From NCBI GenBank assembly GCA_963799245.1, contig CAWCWN010000004.1:1-64000 (forward strand): a stretch of 64,000 nt of DNA, given 5' to 3'. Numbering within the stretch: the first letter of the stretch is position 1; each line of letters begins with the position of its first letter. A model generated the notes under the pieces. It was not told the origin of the DNA. It did no database searches and saw only the letters and a list, made by a program, of their open reading frames with translations. The DNA comes from CAWCWN01 sp963799245. GTDB lineage: Bacteria > Chloroflexota > Ktedonobacteria > Ktedonobacterales > Ktedonobacteraceae. Positions 26,504 to 36,059 of the stretch are shown piece after piece. A program made the translations under genes and the position numbers.

Positions 26504-27541
26504 ATGCAGCAGGACATCCTGCAGCAATTAGAGGAACTGCGCCGTGAGGCCGAGGCGGCGCTGGCTCAGGCCGATAGTAGCGAGAAGACCCAGGCATGGT
26601 ATGGCGAATATCTCGGCCGTAAGGGGCGTCTTACCGGCGTTTTGCGCAACGTAGGGGGCCTGGCACCCGCGGAGCGCCCGCAGGTAGGGAAGGTCGCCAA
26701 CGAGGTAAAGACGGAGCTGGAACAGGCACTGCAGGAGCGGCAGGAGGCCATAGCCGAGGCTGAGCTTGAAGCCGTGCGACGCTCCGAAGGCGTGGATGTA
26801 ACGCTGCCAGGGCGAGCGCCGCTGCCAGGCAAGCTGCATATCACCACACGTACCCTGCGCGACATCTACAACATTTTTGCCGAAATGGGCTTCCAGGTGT
26901 ACGACGCGCCGGAGGTGGAGACCGACGAGTACAACTTCCAGCTGCTCAATATGCCACCTGGACATCCTGCCAGGGACATGTGGGATACCTTTTATACGAC
27001 GACGCCCGGCCTGCTGCTGCGCACGCATACCAGCCCTGGCCAGATCCACGCCATGCGTGAGTACGCGCCGGAAGCAATTCGCGTGATTCTGCCCGGCAAG
27101 TGCTATCGCTATGAGGCGGTGGATGCATCGCACGAGTCGATGTTCTACCAGGTGGAGGGACTGGCAGTGGGCAGGCATATCACGCTCTCTGACCTCAAAG
27201 GCGTACTGCTGAATTTCGCCAACCAGATGTATGGGGAGGGCCGCAAGGCGCGTTTTCGCAAGAGCTACTTCCCGTTCACCGAGCCGAGCGTGGAGATGGA
27301 TATTGACTGCGTGTTCTGCGGCGGCAAAGGCTGCCCAGTCTGCAAATATAGCGGCTGGCTCGAACTGCTGGGCGCGGGCATGGTTCATCCACGCGTGCTG
27401 GAGTTCGGCGGCTATGATCCGAGCGAATTCAGCGGCTTCGCCTTCGGCATGGGCCCTGACCGCATGGCGATGCAGAAGTTCGGGATCGATGATATTCGCT
27501 ACTTCTTTTCCAATGATGCGCGCCTCTTCGAACGGGTATGA
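26504..27541 (+). CDS. pheS: Phenylalanyl-tRNA synthetase alpha subunit
   Basis: 345 residues from ATG 26504 (AAGGG 7-8 nt upstream; a GTG at 26486 is an alternative). N-terminal coiled-coil arm (1-90), then the class II core: motif 1 region HITTRTLRDIYNIFAEMGF, motif 2 (GKCYRYEAVDASHESMFYQVEGL) and motif 3 (GFAFGMGPDRMAM). A Cys4-like CVFCGGKGCPVCK insert lies near the C-terminus. With PheT it forms the alpha2beta2 enzyme charging tRNA-Phe. It is controlled by the upstream T-box; pheT follows after 42 bp. Confidence 0.95.
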   Translation: MQQDILQQLEELRREAEAALAQADSSEKTQAWYGEYLGRKGRLTGVLRNVGGLAPAERPQVGKVANEVKTELEQALQERQEAIAEAELEAVRRSEGVDVTLPGRAPLPGKLHITTRTLRDIYNIFAEMGFQVYDAPEVETDEYNFQLLNMPPGHPARDMWDTFYTTTPGLLLRTHTSPGQIHAMREYAPEAIRVILPGKCYRYEAVDASHESMFYQVEGLAVGRHITLSDLKGVLLNFANQMYGEGRKARFRKSYFPFTEPSVEMDIDCVFCGGKGCPVCKYSGWLELLGAGMVHPRVLEFGGYDPSEFSGFAFGMGPDRMAMQKFGIDDIRYFFSNDARLFERV

Positions 27542-27583
27542 TCGCAGCGCAAGTGAACAGAGAGAATCAGGAGCATTTAGAAA

Positions 27584-30166
27584 ATGTTAGTACCCATCTC
27601 GTGGTTAAAAGAATACGTCGACCTGAACCTGTCTCTGCAACAGCTGGCGGAGCGCATCACACTGGCGGGTCTGGAAGTTGAATCTATCGCAAGGACGGGC
27701 GATTGGTGGGACCCTCAGACGGTCGTTGTGGGTCGCATCGTCGCGGTGAGGCCGCATCCCAACGCGGATAGGCTGGTGCTGGTCGACGTCGATTATGGAG
27801 CTGCTGAGCCGGAACAGGTTGTAACGGGCGCCCCCAACCTCTTCGAGTACAGGGGTGTAGAGCCATTGCCCACGCTCAAAGTGGCGTTCGCGCGGGCCGG
27901 GGCCGTCTTGATAGACGCCTATAGCGATGAGCGCCCACGGCCAAAGAAGAAATTGAAACCATCAAAGATCCGCGGCATTGCTGCGAACGGCATGGTCTGT
28001 TCCGAGCGTGAGCTGGGGTTGAGCGAGGAACACGAGGGCGTCCTGATCCTGCCGGAGGATGCGCCCGTGGGGATGCCTCTGCGCGACTACCTGGGCGATG
28101 TCGTGTTTTCGCTGGGCCTGACTGTGGATATGGCGCGTTGCCTGAACATGATCGGCGTGGCGCGCGAAGTGGCCGCCTTGACAGAGGCGCGCCTGCACCT
28201 GCCGCCCGATGAGATAGCGCTGAGCGACGGGCAGGAGGTCGAGCGCTACGTGGCCGTCGAGATTGAGTCCCCCGCCCTGTGCAACCGTTACACCGGCATG
28301 CTGATCAGAGACGTGCAGGTGGGCGAGGCGCCAAATTGGATGCAGGAGCGCCTCAATAAAGCAGGTATGCGGCCCATCAACAACGTGGTGGACATCACCA
28401 ACTACGTCCTGCTCGAATGGGGACAGCCCCTGCACGCTTTCGACTACGACAGGCTGCTTGCGCGCGCGCAGCGCGCGGGCGCAAGCAGACCGACCATCGT
28501 CGTGCGCCCGGCACGGGCTGGCGAGAAGATGACCACGCTTGACGGCGTCGAGCGCGAGCTGGATGACTCCATACTGCTGATCGCGGATGCGCTGGGGCCT
28601 ATCGCCATCGCGGGTGTGATGGGAGGAGCAGAAACCGAGGTCCATGCCGGCACGCGCAACGTGCTGCTGGAGTCGGCCACTTTCGATAACATCAGCAATC
28701 GCCGCACCGCCCAGAAATTAAAGCTGCACAGCGAGGCCAGCCATCGCTTCACACGCGGCATCCCCGCGACCCTCAATCCCCTGGGCGCGCGCAGGGCGAC
28801 CGCCTTGATGCGCGACTACGCCGGCGGCCGTGTTGTGCCGGGCATGGTCGACAACTACCCGCGGCCACAGCAGACGCGCGTGGTCTATACAAACGCGAGC
28901 GACGTGCGGCGTCTCCTGGGTGTGGATCTCTCCCTCGGCGAGATCGCCAGCAGCCTGGCGCGCCTGGATATTGCCAGCGAAGCATGCGAACGCCTGCCCG
29001 CTGCGCGCGAGGAGCTGAACGACGGCGCACTGGGGCTGCACAGCAGGGAGGGCGAACTACTGCTGCGCTGCACGGCCCCCTGGTACCGCCTGGATATCTC
29101 CCTGCCCGCCGATCTCGTGGAAGAGGTCGCGCGCATCATCGGCTACGAAAAGATTTCCCTGACGCTGATGGATGATGTGCTGCCGCCCCAGCGCCGCAAC
29201 CTTGCGCTTGAGACCGATGAGAAGATGCGCGATATCCTGGTGGGCTGCGGCTTGCAGGAGCTTATCAGCTACTCATTGACCACGCCGGAGAACCATGACA
29301 GGTTGAAGCGCCTGCCGCTGGGGACGGAAGAGCGGGAAGTGCCGTTCGTTACGCTGCTCAACCCGTTGTCGGCCAAAAGGCGCGTCATGCGCCGCGAGAT
29401 GCTTGTCAGCGCGCTGGAGAACCTGGCATACAACTATCGCTATACCCAGCGTTACGCCGTTTTTGAGATCGGTAGGGTCTACCTGCCCGAGAGTGGTGAC
29501 GGCGTGCGCCCCGAGGAGGACCAGCGCCTGAGCATTCTATTGACCGGGCCGCGCCGCCCAACGAGCCTCTATCCTGACCCGGCGGGGGCGGAGAACTTCG
29601 ACTTCTTCGACCTCAAAGGCATCATCGAGACCCTGTTGCAGCGCCTGGGTTTAGCCGCCGCTGATGTTGAGTTCGTGGCGGAGCGCAACCATCGCACATT
29701 CACCGCGACATGCGCTGCGTTGAAGCTGCATGGCGCCTGCCTGGGCTTGCTGGGAGAGATCGATCCGCAGGTGCTGCTCAACTTCGACATCGCGGCGGGA
29801 GCGCGCGTCTACGCGGCCGAAATACGCATCAAGCAGCTTATTCGGCCGAGCTGGCAAATCCAGCCCCTGGCTCCCATCAGCAACTACCAACCAGTTGTAG
29901 AGGACCTGGCATTCCTTGTGCCGGAGGATGTCACGGCCGCGCAGGTACTCGAGGCCATTCGCAGGGCCGGGGGCTCCACCCTGGCGAGCGCCGAGCTTTT
30001 CGACGTCTACCGCGGCAGCCCCATCCCCGCGGACCGCAAGTCGCTGGCCTACAAGCTGACCTACGAGAGCGTGGATGCACCTCTCAAGGATGCGCAGGTG
30101 GTCGGGGTACGCAAGCGCATTATCCGCCGCGTCGGTGAGGCGGTTGGTGGAACGCTGAGGGAGTGA
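27584..30166 (+). CDS. pheT: Phenylalanyl-tRNA synthetase beta subunit
   Basis: 860 residues. Order: N-terminal strand (MLVPISWLKEYVDL), EMAP-II-like tRNA-binding domain (about 40-170, GRIVAVRPHPNADRL), B3/B4 editing domain (about 220-410, NNVVDITNYVLLEWGQPLHAFD), B5 domain (about 430-520), class II-like core (EKMRDILVGCGLQELISYSL) and C-terminal FDX-ACB anticodon-binding domain (about 765-858). Length and order are normal and no frameshift is seen. It is convergent with the ABC exporter gene, with a 19-bp gap. Confidence 0.95.
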   Translation: MLVPISWLKEYVDLNLSLQQLAERITLAGLEVESIARTGDWWDPQTVVVGRIVAVRPHPNADRLVLVDVDYGAAEPEQVVTGAPNLFEYRGVEPLPTLKVAFARAGAVLIDAYSDERPRPKKKLKPSKIRGIAANGMVCSERELGLSEEHEGVLILPEDAPVGMPLRDYLGDVVFSLGLTVDMARCLNMIGVAREVAALTEARLHLPPDEIALSDGQEVERYVAVEIESPALCNRYTGMLIRDVQVGEAPNWMQERLNKAGMRPINNVVDITNYVLLEWGQPLHAFDYDRLLARAQRAGASRPTIVVRPARAGEKMTTLDGVERELDDSILLIADALGPIAIAGVMGGAETEVHAGTRNVLLESATFDNISNRRTAQKLKLHSEASHRFTRGIPATLNPLGARRATALMRDYAGGRVVPGMVDNYPRPQQTRVVYTNASDVRRLLGVDLSLGEIASSLARLDIASEACERLPAAREELNDGALGLHSREGELLLRCTAPWYRLDISLPADLVEEVARIIGYEKISLTLMDDVLPPQRRNLALETDEKMRDILVGCGLQELISYSLTTPENHDRLKRLPLGTEEREVPFVTLLNPLSAKRRVMRREMLVSALENLAYNYRYTQRYAVFEIGRVYLPESGDGVRPEEDQRLSILLTGPRRPTSLYPDPAGAENFDFFDLKGIIETLLQRLGLAAADVEFVAERNHRTFTATCAALKLHGACLGLLGEIDPQVLLNFDIAAGARVYAAEIRIKQLIRPSWQIQPLAPISNYQPVVEDLAFLVPEDVTAAQVLEAIRRAGGSTLASAELFDVYRGSPIPADRKSLAYKLTYESVDAPLKDAQVVGVRKRIIRRVGEAVGGTLRE

Positions 30167-30185
30167 CGCTCCTCTGCTGCGTCGC

Positions 30186-32045
30186 TCAATGCACCTCCGC
30201 CGCGAACTGCGCGCTATAGAGCTGCTGGTAGAGCCCCGACTGCCGCAGCAAGCTTGCGTGAGTTCCGCGCTCGACGATGCGTCCCTGCTGTACCACGAGG
30301 ATCTGGTCCGCTCGCTGCACGGTGGAGAGGCGGTGGGCGATTGCGATCACGGTCCTGCCCTCCACCAGCTTCTCCAGCGCGGCCTGGATACGCCGTTCGA
30401 CCTGGGAATCGAGCGAACTGGTGGCCTCATCGAGCAGGAGGTAGGGGGCCTGGCATAGCAGGGCGCGCGCGATGGCTACCCGCTGCTTCTCACCCCCTGA
30501 GAGCCTGTAGCCGCGTTCGCCGACGATCGTGTCGAGCCCTTCAGGCAGCCGGTCGATGAGATCCTGTAACTGCGCCGCTTCAACGACTGCCTCAACCGCT
30601 GCCAGCGGTGCCGCTGGCGCCCCATAGCAGATATTCTCGCGCAGACTGGCATGGAAGAGGAAGAGCTCCTGTGTGACCAGGGCCAGCCGGCTGCGCAGGT
30701 CGTGCTGCGCGATCTCGGGCAGGGCGATCCCATCGAGCCTGATAGACCCCTGCGTAGGATCGTAAAAGCGCGCGGCCAGTGACAGGATGGTCGTTTTGCC
30801 CGCCCCACTGGGGCCAACCAGGGCCGTGAGCTGGCCGAGGGGAGCGCTGAAGGAGACGCCATGCAGCACTTCTTTATGGCCTGCCCTGCCGGGATAGCTG
30901 AAATGTACGTCCTCGAAGGTGATGCCCTCCGCCGGCGTGGGGGGGAGTGGGTGAGGCACAACGGGTTCCGGCACACTGACCGGGATCTCAAGGTACTGGA
31001 AGACGCGGTCGAAGAGGGCCAGCCCGCCGAGCAGGGTCGCGTTGGCGCCCGCTAACGAAGATGCCGGGGCATAGAGCTGCGCCAGGTAGGCGGCAAATGC
31101 GATAACCGTCCCCAGCGCGACCTGGTGCGTGATGACCAGGTAGGCTCCATAGGTATAGAGCAACGCCGGCCCGAGCGCGGCCAGGATCTGTACGACCACC
31201 GAGAGCCATTGTCCCTCCAGCAGTTGTTTCACCTGCTCGCTGCGCGCAGTAGTGTTGACTGCGTCAAAGCGCCCTGCCTCGCGCTCCTGTGTGCCAAAGC
31301 TTTTGACAACGATGGCCCCCGACAGGCTGAGCGTCTCCTCCAGCACCACAGAGAGCTCACTGAGCGCGGCCTGCGCGCGCTCCATCGCACTGTAGCGCCG
31401 CTGGCCAAAGTGCAGGATCGGGAATGCGAAGGCGGGCAGTGCCAGGGCGGTGATCAGCGCCAGCCGCCAGTCGATGCTGACCATCACAGCCAGCGCGCCG
31501 ACCAGGGTGATGAGATTGGCAAAGGTGCCCAGAAAGGACTGCGTCAGGACGTTTTGTAGCCCCCCGGCGTCATTGAGAAAGCGGCTATGGATTTCCCCGG
31601 AACGCGTCCAGGTGAAGAATTCCAGGCCGAGCTTCTGGATGTGGTGGTAGAGGCGCTCACGCAGGTCAGCGATCAGGCCCTGGGCGATCACGATGCTCAG
31701 ATAGTTCTGGCCCAGCCCGAGCAGGGCGCTCCCTACAGGAAAAAGGACCAGTCCGGCCCCCAGCAGGAGCACAAGCTTGATATTGTGCTGTGGAATGGCG
31801 CTGTCGATCAGCGCGCGGATCAGCAGAGGCGGGATCAGCCCCACTACGACTCCCACGATCATCACCAGTGTGCCAAGCGCGAGCTGCCAGCGATATGCAT
31901 GTAGAGATCTCCAGACATCGGTCAGCGTGCGCGCGATGTCAGGTTTGCCGTCGCGCAGATAGCGCATTGAACGTTGTTGATTCCAGAGCGTCCCCATACT
32001 TCCGCCCATTCCCCCCCCGAAACGGCTACCGCCAGAATATGCCAT
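30186..32045 (-). CDS. ABC exporter, fused membrane and ATPase domains (MsbA/LmrA type)
   Basis: 619 residues. Six-helix type-1 exporter domain (about 60-340) and nucleotide-binding domain with Walker A GPSGAGKTT, Q-loop VTQELFLF, signature LSGGEKQR, Walker B YLLLDEA and H-loop AHRLS. The Gly-rich N-terminus (GGSRFGGGMGGSMG) is unusual. Such half-transporters dimerise and export lipids, drugs or peptides. The gene lies 74 bp downstream of the MarR-DrrA-DrrB-like operon on the same strand and may belong to it. Confidence 0.88.
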   Translation of the reverse strand: MAYSGGSRFGGGMGGSMGTLWNQQRSMRYLRDGKPDIARTLTDVWRSLHAYRWQLALGTLVMIVGVVVGLIPPLLIRALIDSAIPQHNIKLVLLLGAGLVLFPVGSALLGLGQNYLSIVIAQGLIADLRERLYHHIQKLGLEFFTWTRSGEIHSRFLNDAGGLQNVLTQSFLGTFANLITLVGALAVMVSIDWRLALITALALPAFAFPILHFGQRRYSAMERAQAALSELSVVLEETLSLSGAIVVKSFGTQEREAGRFDAVNTTARSEQVKQLLEGQWLSVVVQILAALGPALLYTYGAYLVITHQVALGTVIAFAAYLAQLYAPASSLAGANATLLGGLALFDRVFQYLEIPVSVPEPVVPHPLPPTPAEGITFEDVHFSYPGRAGHKEVLHGVSFSAPLGQLTALVGPSGAGKTTILSLAARFYDPTQGSIRLDGIALPEIAQHDLRSRLALVTQELFLFHASLRENICYGAPAAPLAAVEAVVEAAQLQDLIDRLPEGLDTIVGERGYRLSGGEKQRVAIARALLCQAPYLLLDEATSSLDSQVERRIQAALEKLVEGRTVIAIAHRLSTVQRADQILVVQQGRIVERGTHASLLRQSGLYQQLYSAQFAAEVH

Positions 32046-32119
32046 GATGTATTTCTCCTGCTCTTAGCTAGTCGTATATGCCTGAAGGCTGCCCCGCGGC
32101 CGGCGAACTTGTCAGCGGC

Positions 32120-32983
32120 TTAACTCGACACTCTCCTACCGAATGTCAAGAGGCCAAGCGAGAGGAAAATGGCGATGGAGATCACCAGCCCCAGGATTAC
32201 CCAGACTAAGCCAAGGGTGGGCAGCACCCTGCCGTGAAGGGCGGGAACCATCGCGAAGCGCAGCCCCTCGGAGGCGTACGTCAAGGGATTGATAAGGGTG
32301 ACAATTTGAAACCAGCGCAGAGCGCTCAGCGTTCCCCAGGGATACTGCACGCAGCCGGTAAAGATCAGCGGGGTCAGAATCAAGGCAAAGGCCAGGCCGA
32401 TCTGCCCGGGTTCAACGAGCGTCCCGAGCATCAGGCCGATACTGGCCGCCGCCAGTGAGGCGAGAATCATTACGACCGCGATCACGCCGATAGCATTTGA
32501 GCGCACGCTGAACTCGCTGCCAAGGATCAGGTAGGCCAGTGGGAAGATGACCGTACCGGCAATAAGGCCGCGTATGGCCCCGAAGACGACCTTTTCAATG
32601 GCTACCAGCTGCACAGGGATGGGGGACAGCAGCCGGTCATCTATCTCGCGTCCGAAGCCGAGGTCCAGTACCAGCGGTTGGGCCACTCCTTGCAGCGCGG
32701 TGGTGACCACGGTGAGGGCGACGATACCTGGCAGGAGTAGAGCGCCATAGCCGTGTTGAGCGATGCCGATCGTTGGCAGGACAACGCCGAAGATAAACAG
32801 AAAGAAGAGGGGCTGCAACAGGAACTGCGTCAAAAAGGCGATCAGCTGGCGGCGCGTCACAAGGAGATCGCGCGAGAGTATGGCCAGCAAGACCGCCCAC
32901 TGCGAGAAGAAGCGCCCCCTGCCGGGGGCCTGAGTATTGACGGGCGTGCTGTCTGGCTTGCTTGTCGAGTTCATAATGCTCAT
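32120..32983 (-). CDS. ABC-2 type exporter permease (DrrB-like)
   Basis: 287 residues from ATG 32983, which overlaps the ATPase stop by ATGA. Six transmembrane helices; an ABC-2 membrane domain with LVTRRQLIAFLTQFLLQPLFFLFIFGVVLP and, near the end, GCVQYPWGTL and INPLTYASEGLRF. A longer upstream frame exists but overlaps the ATPase gene and is not plausible. It works with the adjacent ATPase as a drug or lipid exporter. Confidence 0.88.
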   Translation of the reverse strand: MSIMNSTSKPDSTPVNTQAPGRGRFFSQWAVLLAILSRDLLVTRRQLIAFLTQFLLQPLFFLFIFGVVLPTIGIAQHGYGALLLPGIVALTVVTTALQGVAQPLVLDLGFGREIDDRLLSPIPVQLVAIEKVVFGAIRGLIAGTVIFPLAYLILGSEFSVRSNAIGVIAVVMILASLAAASIGLMLGTLVEPGQIGLAFALILTPLIFTGCVQYPWGTLSALRWFQIVTLINPLTYASEGLRFAMVPALHGRVLPTLGLVWVILGLVISIAIFLSLGLLTFGRRVSS

Positions 32984-33981
32984 GCGCGCAGATTCCTTCC
33001 GGTCAGGTAGATGAAAACATCCTCTAAACTCGGCTTGACCAGGCGCAGGTCCTGAAGGTCGGCCCCCGAATTGACGAGAACGCGCGTGGCCGCGCTGACC
33101 AGGGAGTGCGCCTCCTCGGCATAGACGCGGTAGAGAACGGCGGCGACTCTGCTCCCCGCCTGGGCAGTGGAGACCTCCTCCACCCTCGAGACACCTTTGA
33201 GCGCGCGCAGGCTTGCGAGCAGATCGGCGCCTGCAGGTGGCACAGCAGGGAGCGAGACGTACAATTCCAGCAAGGCGGCCCCCGGGATGAGCTTTTTTAA
33301 TTCTCCCGGTGTGTCCATGGCCAGGATACGCCCATGGTCCATGATCGCGATGCGCTCGCATAGTTGATCGGCCTCTTCCATATCGTGCGTCGTCAACACA
33401 ATCGTGATGCCCTGCGCATGCAACTGACGGATCCGCTCCCAGAGGAAGAGACGAGATTGCGGGTCAAGATTGTTCGTCGGCTCATCCAGAAAGAGCACAT
33501 CCGGCGTATGCATCAGAGCACGTGCCACCATGACCCTCTGGGCCATGCCGCCGGAATAGCGGCCCAGGACGTCGGAACTGCGCTTCGTCAGGCCGAACTC
33601 GGCCAGGAGCGCGTCGGCCCGCGCCTCACGCTCGGCTCGCGGGACCAGGTGATAACGAGCATGAAAGGTAAGGATCTCCCTGACCTGCAGGCTTCGATCC
33701 AGGTTGCTCATCTGTGGGACGACTGCGATATGCTCCTTGACGCCGACGGGATCAGCCGCCACGTCGATGCCGGAGATGCGGGCGCCTCCGGCCGTCGGGA
33801 TCACGCTGGTAGTCAGGACGCCGATGGTCGTCGTCTTACCCGCTCCATTGGGACCCAGCAGGCCGAAGATTTCCCCCCGGCGTACCACGAACGACACATC
33901 GTCGACCGCGTTGAAATCTGCTCTGGCATAGCGCTTGACGAGATGTTGGACCTCGATCGTGGGTGAGGATGCGTTGGTCAT
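32980..33981 (-). CDS. ABC exporter ATPase (DrrA-like)
   Basis: 333 residues. Walker A GPNGAGKTTT, Q-loop VPQMSNLD, signature YSGGMAQR, Walker B VLFLDEPT, H-loop TTHDMEEADQL, and a DrrA-type C-terminal domain of about 90 residues ending VKPSLEDVFIYLTGRN. ATG 33981 overlaps the MarR gene stop by 4 bp (ATGA), so translation is probably coupled. Confidence 0.92.
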   Translation of the reverse strand: MTNASSPTIEVQHLVKRYARADFNAVDDVSFVVRRGEIFGLLGPNGAGKTTTIGVLTTSVIPTAGGARISGIDVAADPVGVKEHIAVVPQMSNLDRSLQVREILTFHARYHLVPRAEREARADALLAEFGLTKRSSDVLGRYSGGMAQRVMVARALMHTPDVLFLDEPTNNLDPQSRLFLWERIRQLHAQGITIVLTTHDMEEADQLCERIAIMDHGRILAMDTPGELKKLIPGAALLELYVSLPAVPPAGADLLASLRALKGVSRVEEVSTAQAGSRVAAVLYRVYAEEAHSLVSAATRVLVNSGADLQDLRLVKPSLEDVFIYLTGRNLRA

Positions 33982-34466
33982 GGCTCTTCCTCCAGTAGGT
34001 GACATAAAACAGGCAAGACCGCCTGCAGCCTGGCCTGTTCATCCGGGCTCAGGCGTTCGATGCGCCGCTGCAGGGCAGCGATGCGCTGGCGGTCGTAGTC
34101 CGTGACAGCCTGGCGTCCCTCTGCAGTGAGCTGTATCCAGATATTGCGCCAGTCGGCTTCATCATGTACCCGCACCACGTAGCCCTGTGCCAGCAGGCGT
34201 TTGATCAGGCCAGTGACAGAGGGCGGCGCCACATCAAGGAGGGTGGCAAGCTCCTGCATTGTGCTGCGCTCGCGGGTCAAGAGCACTCGCAGGAGGCGAA
34301 ATTGACCCGGAGCGGTCGCGAACGCGTTTCCCCTGGGCTCATCAAATTCACCCGCAGGTGTAGTTGCGGCGCTCGAGAGATTTTTACGCACACGGGCGAG
34401 TAGTCTGGAGGATAGATCGAGCAGCATCGCTGCCATGTTCGCGGCACTCCGTTCAACTGGCGACAT
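33978..34466 (-). CDS. MarR-family transcriptional regulator
   Basis: 162 residues. Winged helix with STMQELATLLDVAPPSVTGLIKRL and wing VVRVHDEADWRNIWIQLT, flanked by dimerisation helices. It is the first gene of the exporter operon and probably represses it until a transported compound binds. TTAAC-containing repeats upstream may be its operator. Confidence 0.9.
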   Translation of the reverse strand: MSPVERSAANMAAMLLDLSSRLLARVRKNLSSAATTPAGEFDEPRGNAFATAPGQFRLLRVLLTRERSTMQELATLLDVAPPSVTGLIKRLLAQGYVVRVHDEADWRNIWIQLTAEGRQAVTDYDRQRIAALQRRIERLSPDEQARLQAVLPVLCHLLEEEP

Positions 34467-34491
34467 TTGCGTACTCCTTTTATTACACCAA

Positions 34492-34552
34492 TTAGCCGAA
34501 CTAACAGTTAAGCTACTTGTCTTTTAACAGGATTAATACTTAACCTGGCTAA
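34492..34552. promoter_or_regulatory. Candidate MarR operator/promoter region
   Basis: Repeated half sites: TTAGCC (34492-34497) and GGCTAA (34547-34552) form an outer dyad. GTTAA (34507-34511) and TTAAC (34524-34528, again 34540-34544) form an inner one. All lie within 90 bp upstream of the MarR gene. Confidence 0.4.
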
Positions 34553-34622
34553 GTGATAGCATACTACAAGGGAGCGTTTGGCGTCAATAGTTACACATTC
34601 ATGCCGGCCGGACTGCCAGCGC

Positions 34623-35273
34623 CTACCACTCGTTGTGGTGTATCACCTCGTCGAGCGGTTTGCGCGCCCCTGGCTTGAAGTCGCTACCGAGGGTATAGGC
34701 GAGCGGGATCAATGCCGCCTGGGTCACCTTCTCATAAGGAATGCCCAGGGCCTCGGCGGCCTCCTTCTCGCGCAAAAGGTGCAGGGAGGTCCAGGCGGTT
34801 CCAAGCCCGCGCGCGCGGGCCGCCAGCATAAAGCTCCACACGGCGGGTAATATCGACCCCCACAGGCCCGCCTGGACGAAGGCGGGCAGTCCCTCGGGCC
34901 GTCCCTGGATGCAGGGGATGACGTGGACCGGTACTTCGTGCATGTGATCGGCGAGATACTGCGCCGAACTCCTCACTCGCTGCTGCGTGCTCGCATCTGT
35001 TGCGGCCTGCTGGTTGTCGCGCGCGCTAAAGCTGCCTCCATATGCTACGATTATCCCCTGGCGATAGAACTCGGCCAGGGCCTTGCGTTTTTCCGCGTCG
35101 GTAACGATCACAAAATGCCAGCTCTGCGTGTTACTGCCGCTGGGGGCCTGCACGGCCAGTTCCACGCACTCACGAATGAGTTCTGCTTCGACCGGGCGAG
35201 AGAGATCAAGGCGTTTGCGCACGGCGCGTGTGGTTGCAAGGAGCTGGTCTGGTGTGAGATCAAGTAGTGGCAT
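34623..35273 (-). CDS. Nitroreductase-family protein
   Basis: 216 residues from ATG 35273 (GGAG 8 nt upstream). FMN-binding pattern: TRAVRKRLDLSRPV at the N-terminus, APSGSNTQSWHFVIV, and GLGTAWTSLHLL near the C-terminus. Such proteins are FMN-dependent, NAD(P)H-using oxidoreductases and usually dimers. Single gene on the minus strand; function in the cell unknown. Confidence 0.85.
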   Translation of the reverse strand: MPLLDLTPDQLLATTRAVRKRLDLSRPVEAELIRECVELAVQAPSGSNTQSWHFVIVTDAEKRKALAEFYRQGIIVAYGGSFSARDNQQAATDASTQQRVRSSAQYLADHMHEVPVHVIPCIQGRPEGLPAFVQAGLWGSILPAVWSFMLAARARGLGTAWTSLHLLREKEAAEALGIPYEKVTQAALIPLAYTLGSDFKPGARKPLDEVIHHNEW

Positions 35274-35450
35274 GTAGTTCTCCGCTAACTTTGTGAAAAT
35301 ACCAGGCGCGCACATCAACGCGCCTGTCCACACATGATAGCGTATAGGGGGGCTGCTGGCAAAAAAACATAGTGCCAAGGCTCCAACTTTGTTATAAGAT
35401 AAGAGTTGCTACGAAGTAAGAAGCGCTCAAGCTTTTGACAGGGAAGATAC

Positions 35451-36059
35451 ATGCAACCAAAACCAGAAAATTTCGGCGCCATCTATGCCGAGACGTTTAA
35501 AGATCAGCGCGTCGTTGACTCCTACCGCTTTCGGCCTCCCTATCCTGATGAGGTTTTTGACAAACTCGCGCGGCTTATAAGCGATGAGCCTTGTCACGTT
35601 CTCGATGTCGGAGCCGGCTCGGGCGATATCGCCCGTCACATGCTGAATTTCGCCGCGCGGGTGGACGCGGTCGATTTCTCGTTGAGCATGCTTGAGAGGG
35701 GCAAAAAACTGCCAATGCCCTGGAATGCTGAACTGCGCAGGCTGCGCGCGCAATTTTCAAAGCATACAGGCCACAGGTCGGCGCATGTGGTTGAGGAGTT
35801 GGAGCAGCGCAGCTTTTTGCGCAGACTTGGAGACAGAGAGACTGCGCCCGTCCCATTCACGCAGACGATTGATGAATTTATCCAGGGGCTGCATTCGAGG
35901 AGCAGTTTCGCCAGCGAACTGATGGGTCAGCAGAGGGCGGCAGATTTTGATCGGCTGGTGAGAAGCCTGCTTTTTCAATACCATAGCGATGGTATACTCC
36001 CACTCCAGGTAGTTGGCACGGTGACGTGGGGGCTGCCCGGAAGTGGAGCGACAAGATGA
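35451..36059 (+). CDS. SAM-dependent methyltransferase with in-frame internal deletion
   Basis: 202 residues. The N-terminal half is normal (YAETFKDQRVVDSYRFRPPYP, SAM motif LDVGAGSGDIA at about 51-61, AVDFSLSML) up to RGKKLP. It then jumps directly to the late part PWNAELRRLRAQFS, FTQTIDEFIQGLHSRS and PLQVVGTVTWG. The segment expected between (motifs after the acidic loop, including the ALTPGG-like region, roughly 70 residues) is missing near 35710. The frame is kept, so a product could be made, but the fold would lack core strands and is probably inactive. It overlaps the next start by ATGA. Confidence 0.75.
   Translation: MQPKPENFGAIYAETFKDQRVVDSYRFRPPYPDEVFDKLARLISDEPCHVLDVGAGSGDIARHMLNFAARVDAVDFSLSMLERGKKLPMPWNAELRRLRAQFSKHTGHRSAHVVEELEQRSFLRRLGDRETAPVPFTQTIDEFIQGLHSRSSFASELMGQQRAADFDRLVRSLLFQYHSDGILPLQVVGTVTWGLPGSGATR

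Noticed and set aside
26528..27388. 286-codon minus-strand ORF
   Set aside because: Complement of pheS.
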